In this document: piece by piece, positions 62,061-64,000 of the stretch | Layout: the number at the start of each line of letters is the position of its first letter | Numbering within the stretch: position 1 is the first letter of the stretch | Source of the DNA: Gammaproteobacteria bacterium | Lineage (GTDB): Bacteria; Pseudomonadota; Gammaproteobacteria; SZUA-229 | Direction of reading: 5' to 3' | Length of the DNA stretch: 64,000 nucleotides | Assembly: GCA_026195895.1 (NCBI GenBank) | Contig: JAPHRO010000020.1 | Coordinates: 1 to 64,000 of the forward strand | Program-made: the position numbers and the translations under genes | The notes under the pieces: model-generated | The model's database searches: none | What the model was told of the DNA's origin: nothing | The model's input: only the letters and a program-made list of their open reading frames with translations

Positions 62061-62486
62061 TCAGATCGGTTTTACTATTACCAGAATAATTATCAGTATC
62101 AACAGGATCACCGGGAATTCGTTAAACCAGCGATACCAGACATGGCTGTGCCGGTTCTGATCATTTTTAAAATCTTTCACCAGCTTCCAGCAAACGATGT
62201 GATAACCGATCAGTATGGCGGCCAGCAGCAGTTTTATATCCAGCCAGAAAAAACCAGAATAGGCCTGCATGGCATAGTCGAAGTACATCCATAAGCCAAG
62301 CACCAGAGTAATAATGCCACCGGGTGTCATGATGCCGTAGAACAGTTTGCGTTCCATGATTTTAAATCGTTCGATGCTGGTTTCATCGTCAGACATGGCA
62401 TGATAAACAAACAGGCGGGGCAAATAGAAAAGTCCCGCAAACCAGGTCACCATAAAAATCACGTGAAAAGCTTTTACCCAGAGCAT
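62061..62486 (-). CDS. hemJ: Protoporphyrinogen IX oxidase HemJ
   Basis: The 141-residue membrane protein has four helices and the conserved KAFHVIFMVTWFAGLFYLPRLFVYHA (in parts), with the haem-ligand His near residue 8, MTPGGIITLVLGL and WLDIKLLLA with a conserved Lys. It belongs to the CopD/HemJ group and oxidises protoporphyrinogen in haem synthesis. It ends one base after the convergent rppH gene, which stops at 62059. No other haem gene is near. Confidence 0.88.
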   Translation of the reverse strand: MLWVKAFHVIFMVTWFAGLFYLPRLFVYHAMSDDETSIERFKIMERKLFYGIMTPGGIITLVLGLWMYFDYAMQAYSGFFWLDIKLLLAAILIGYHIVCWKLVKDFKNDQNRHSHVWYRWFNEFPVILLILIIILVIVKPI

Positions 62487-62640
62487 TTTGTTTCCTTGTT
62501 CAAATTTTGCTGCATCTTACCTTGTACGTGGCTGACATCAAAGCTGTTGCCGCTATTCTATGCGCGTGATTCAGTCTATACTTGCCGTTCATTTTTCAAT
62601 GACTTGTTTGTCATTTCTAAATTTTGATTGAGGTATTCAC

Positions 62641-63672
62641 ATGATTAAAGCCGGTATTGTGGGTGGCACCGGTTACACCGGGGTAGAGTTGTTGCGTTTG
62701 TTAGTGGCGCATCCGGAAGTGGAGCTGTCGGTTATTACTTCGCGATCCGAAGCAGGTAAATCGGTCGCCGATCTTTATCCCAATTTACGCGCTCATCTGG
62801 ATATTGCTTTTCAGGAACCCAGACTGGATGAACTGAGTCAGTGTGATGTGGTGTTTTTTGCAACACCCAATGGTACGGCGATGAACATGGCGGCAGATTT
62901 ATTGAATGCCGGTGTTAAGGTCATCGATCTTGCTGCAGATTTCAGATTACAAGATCCCGCAGAGTGGAAACACTGGTACGGCATGGACCATGCCTGTCCG
63001 GATATTCTGGCCGAAGCGGTTTATGGTATGCCGGAAATTAATCGACAGGCAATTAAGTCGGCGCGGATTATTGCCAATCCCGGATGTTACCCCACGGCAG
63101 TAACACTCGGTTTCTTACCCTTGATCGAAAACGGGCTGGTTGAAGATCAACATCTGATTGCAGATGCTAAATCCGGCGTTAGTGGTGCCGGTCGTGGCGC
63201 CAATGTCGGCAGTTTACTGTGCGAAGCTTCGGAAAGTTTCAAGCCCTATGCTGTCGATGGTCATCGGCATTTACCGGAAATTAGGCAAACTTTATCGAAG
63301 ATTGCCGGTCATCAGGTGGGGCTGACATTTGTGCCGCATTTGACACCTATGATCCGGGGTATTGAAGCATCCCTGTATGCAGTGATTCAGCGTGATGTTG
63401 ATGATTTAATCGAGCTATACAGCAAGCGCTATGCTGATGAAGTTTTTGTGGATGTGCTGCCTGCGGGCACCATGCCAGAAACGCGCAGTGTCAAAGGTTC
63501 CAACATGTGCCGGATTTCTGTGTTCAGACCACAGCAGGGCGATACACTGGTGATATCATCGGTCATTGATAATCTGGTGAAGGGCGCGGCGGGTCAGGCG
63601 GTACATAATATGAATATTATGTTCGGGCTAGATGAAACGGCAGGGATTTCTCAGGTGGCCCTGCTGCCTTAA
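62641..63672 (+). CDS. argC: N-acetyl-gamma-glutamyl-phosphate reductase
   Basis: The 343-residue enzyme makes N-acetylglutamate semialdehyde in arginine synthesis, using [22 protein letters not shown] is the nucleotide-binding start, [10 protein letters not shown] holds the catalytic Cys and DGHRHLPEI the His; [11 protein letters not shown] is also typical. Length is that of the type 1 enzyme. It has no other arg gene next to it and is followed by a separate membrane protein gene. Confidence 0.96.
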   Translation: MIKAGIVGGTGYTGVELLRLLVAHPEVELSVITSRSEAGKSVADLYPNLRAHLDIAFQEPRLDELSQCDVVFFATPNGTAMNMAADLLNAGVKVIDLAADFRLQDPAEWKHWYGMDHACPDILAEAVYGMPEINRQAIKSARIIANPGCYPTAVTLGFLPLIENGLVEDQHLIADAKSGVSGAGRGANVGSLLCEASESFKPYAVDGHRHLPEIRQTLSKIAGHQVGLTFVPHLTPMIRGIEASLYAVIQRDVDDLIELYSKRYADEVFVDVLPAGTMPETRSVKGSNMCRISVFRPQQGDTLVISSVIDNLVKGAAGQAVHNMNIMFGLDETAGISQVALLP

Positions 63673-63749
63673 GTCTCGGTTTGGGGCTAAATGTGTAGTT
63701 ACAGCTACACTCACTGGCATCGAATAATTAAAGGTAATTAGTAAGAAGT

Positions 63750-64000
63750 ATGAAGCCAACTCCTGTACACAATCAATATTTGATTTCTGTTCAGCGTCCA
63801 CATTTATGGATTTTATCTGTCGTCGTCGCGCTGATTCTTGTCGCCGCATGCATATTTGCCGCCTATGAATATGGACGGTTTATTGGTGGATTTGATCAGG
63901 CCGAGACAGATACTGAAATAGCACTTTTACAAAATAGTATTGTGGCCTTGACAGCGGAAAAGGAAAAACTGCTTAGAGAAAGAGCCGTGCTGACGCGAGG
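63750..64000 (+). CDS. Membrane coiled-coil protein, N-terminal part (DUF6776-like)
   Basis: The gene starts at 63750 and is cut by the window end after 83 residues. A basic N-terminus (NQYLISVQRPHLW) precedes one membrane helix (ILSVVVALILVAACIFAAYEYG) and the beginning of a coiled coil (IALLQNSIVALTAEKEKLLRE). This single-span, coil-forming layout downstream of argC is common in gammaproteobacteria and fits DUF6776. The function is unknown. Confidence 0.6.
   Translation, partial: MKPTPVHNQYLISVQRPHLWILSVVVALILVAACIFAAYEYGRFIGGFDQAETDTEIALLQNSIVALTAEKEKLLRERAVLTR

Noticed and set aside
1-64000. tRNA or rRNA genes
   Set aside because: The gaps were read for TPsiC-like GGTTCRAAYCC blocks and conserved rRNA words; none was convincing.

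Overview
The window looks like chromosomal DNA of a sulfur-oxidising gammaproteobacterium of moderate G+C. Three things support this: a flavocytochrome c sulfide dehydrogenase pair (fccB-fccA, 3084-4696), a cluster of Gly/Asn/Tyr-repeat secreted proteins of the sulfur-globule type (49666-52303), and gammaproteobacterial gene orders such as rnfABCDGE-nth and mrp-dcd. No genus can be named from what is visible. No rRNA, tRNA, CRISPR array, transposase or prophage gene was seen.

Layout. 1-9.8 kb: the tail of a fibronectin-III protein, an aldo/keto reductase, a DUF502 membrane protein, fccBA, a DUF211/VIT-like pair, GNAT, CDGSH and phosphofructokinase genes, an EAL-HDOD regulator and a TPR protein. 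10-19.2 kb: an orphan NMT1-like binding protein, a four-gene operon (hypothetical, HAD, sorbosone dehydrogenase-like, acyltransferase), a DEAD helicase and two Slp lipoproteins. 19.2-20.9 kb: an A+T-richer pair (gamma-glutamylcyclotransferase-like and a TrpS) separated by an attC-like element, possibly gene cassettes. 21.8-28.9 kb: a cobalamin block (cobS, btuF, tonB-like, btuB with a cobalamin riboswitch, btuDC, PduO-type adenosyltransferase). 29-38 kb: fructokinase, hydrolase, CHASE4-GGDEF-EAL protein, aldehyde dehydrogenase, ABC-2 exporter, TetR regulator and small proteins.

38.3-41.2 kb holds the most interesting system: a RiPP copper-metallophore type operon (hvfA-hvfX-hvfB-hvfC order). 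It encodes a secreted precursor with ten KCG units, a DoxX protein, an MNIO (DUF692) enzyme and its DUF2063 partner. The precursor is followed by its own strong terminator. 41.3-47.5 kb: DUF1841, nth and the full Rnf complex.

48-53 kb: a membrane coiled-coil protein with an elaborately base-paired leader, a PilZ protein, and a sulfur-globule locus. That locus has three paralogous globule proteins and a membrane coiled-coil protein, bracketed by two paralogous acyl-carrier-like proteins; the first has Thr and the second Ser at the usual phosphopantetheine site. 53-64 kb: housekeeping genes metG, glgP, mrp/apbC, dcd, an HDOD protein, HAD phosphatase, rppH, hemJ and argC, and the start of a membrane coiled-coil protein cut by the window edge.

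Together the genes fit a sulfide oxidiser that stores sulfur in protein-coated globules, feeds electrons through flavocytochrome c and Rnf, imports and remodels cobalamin, and probably buffers copper with a modified peptide. Functions rest on motif recognition by eye; no database search was run.
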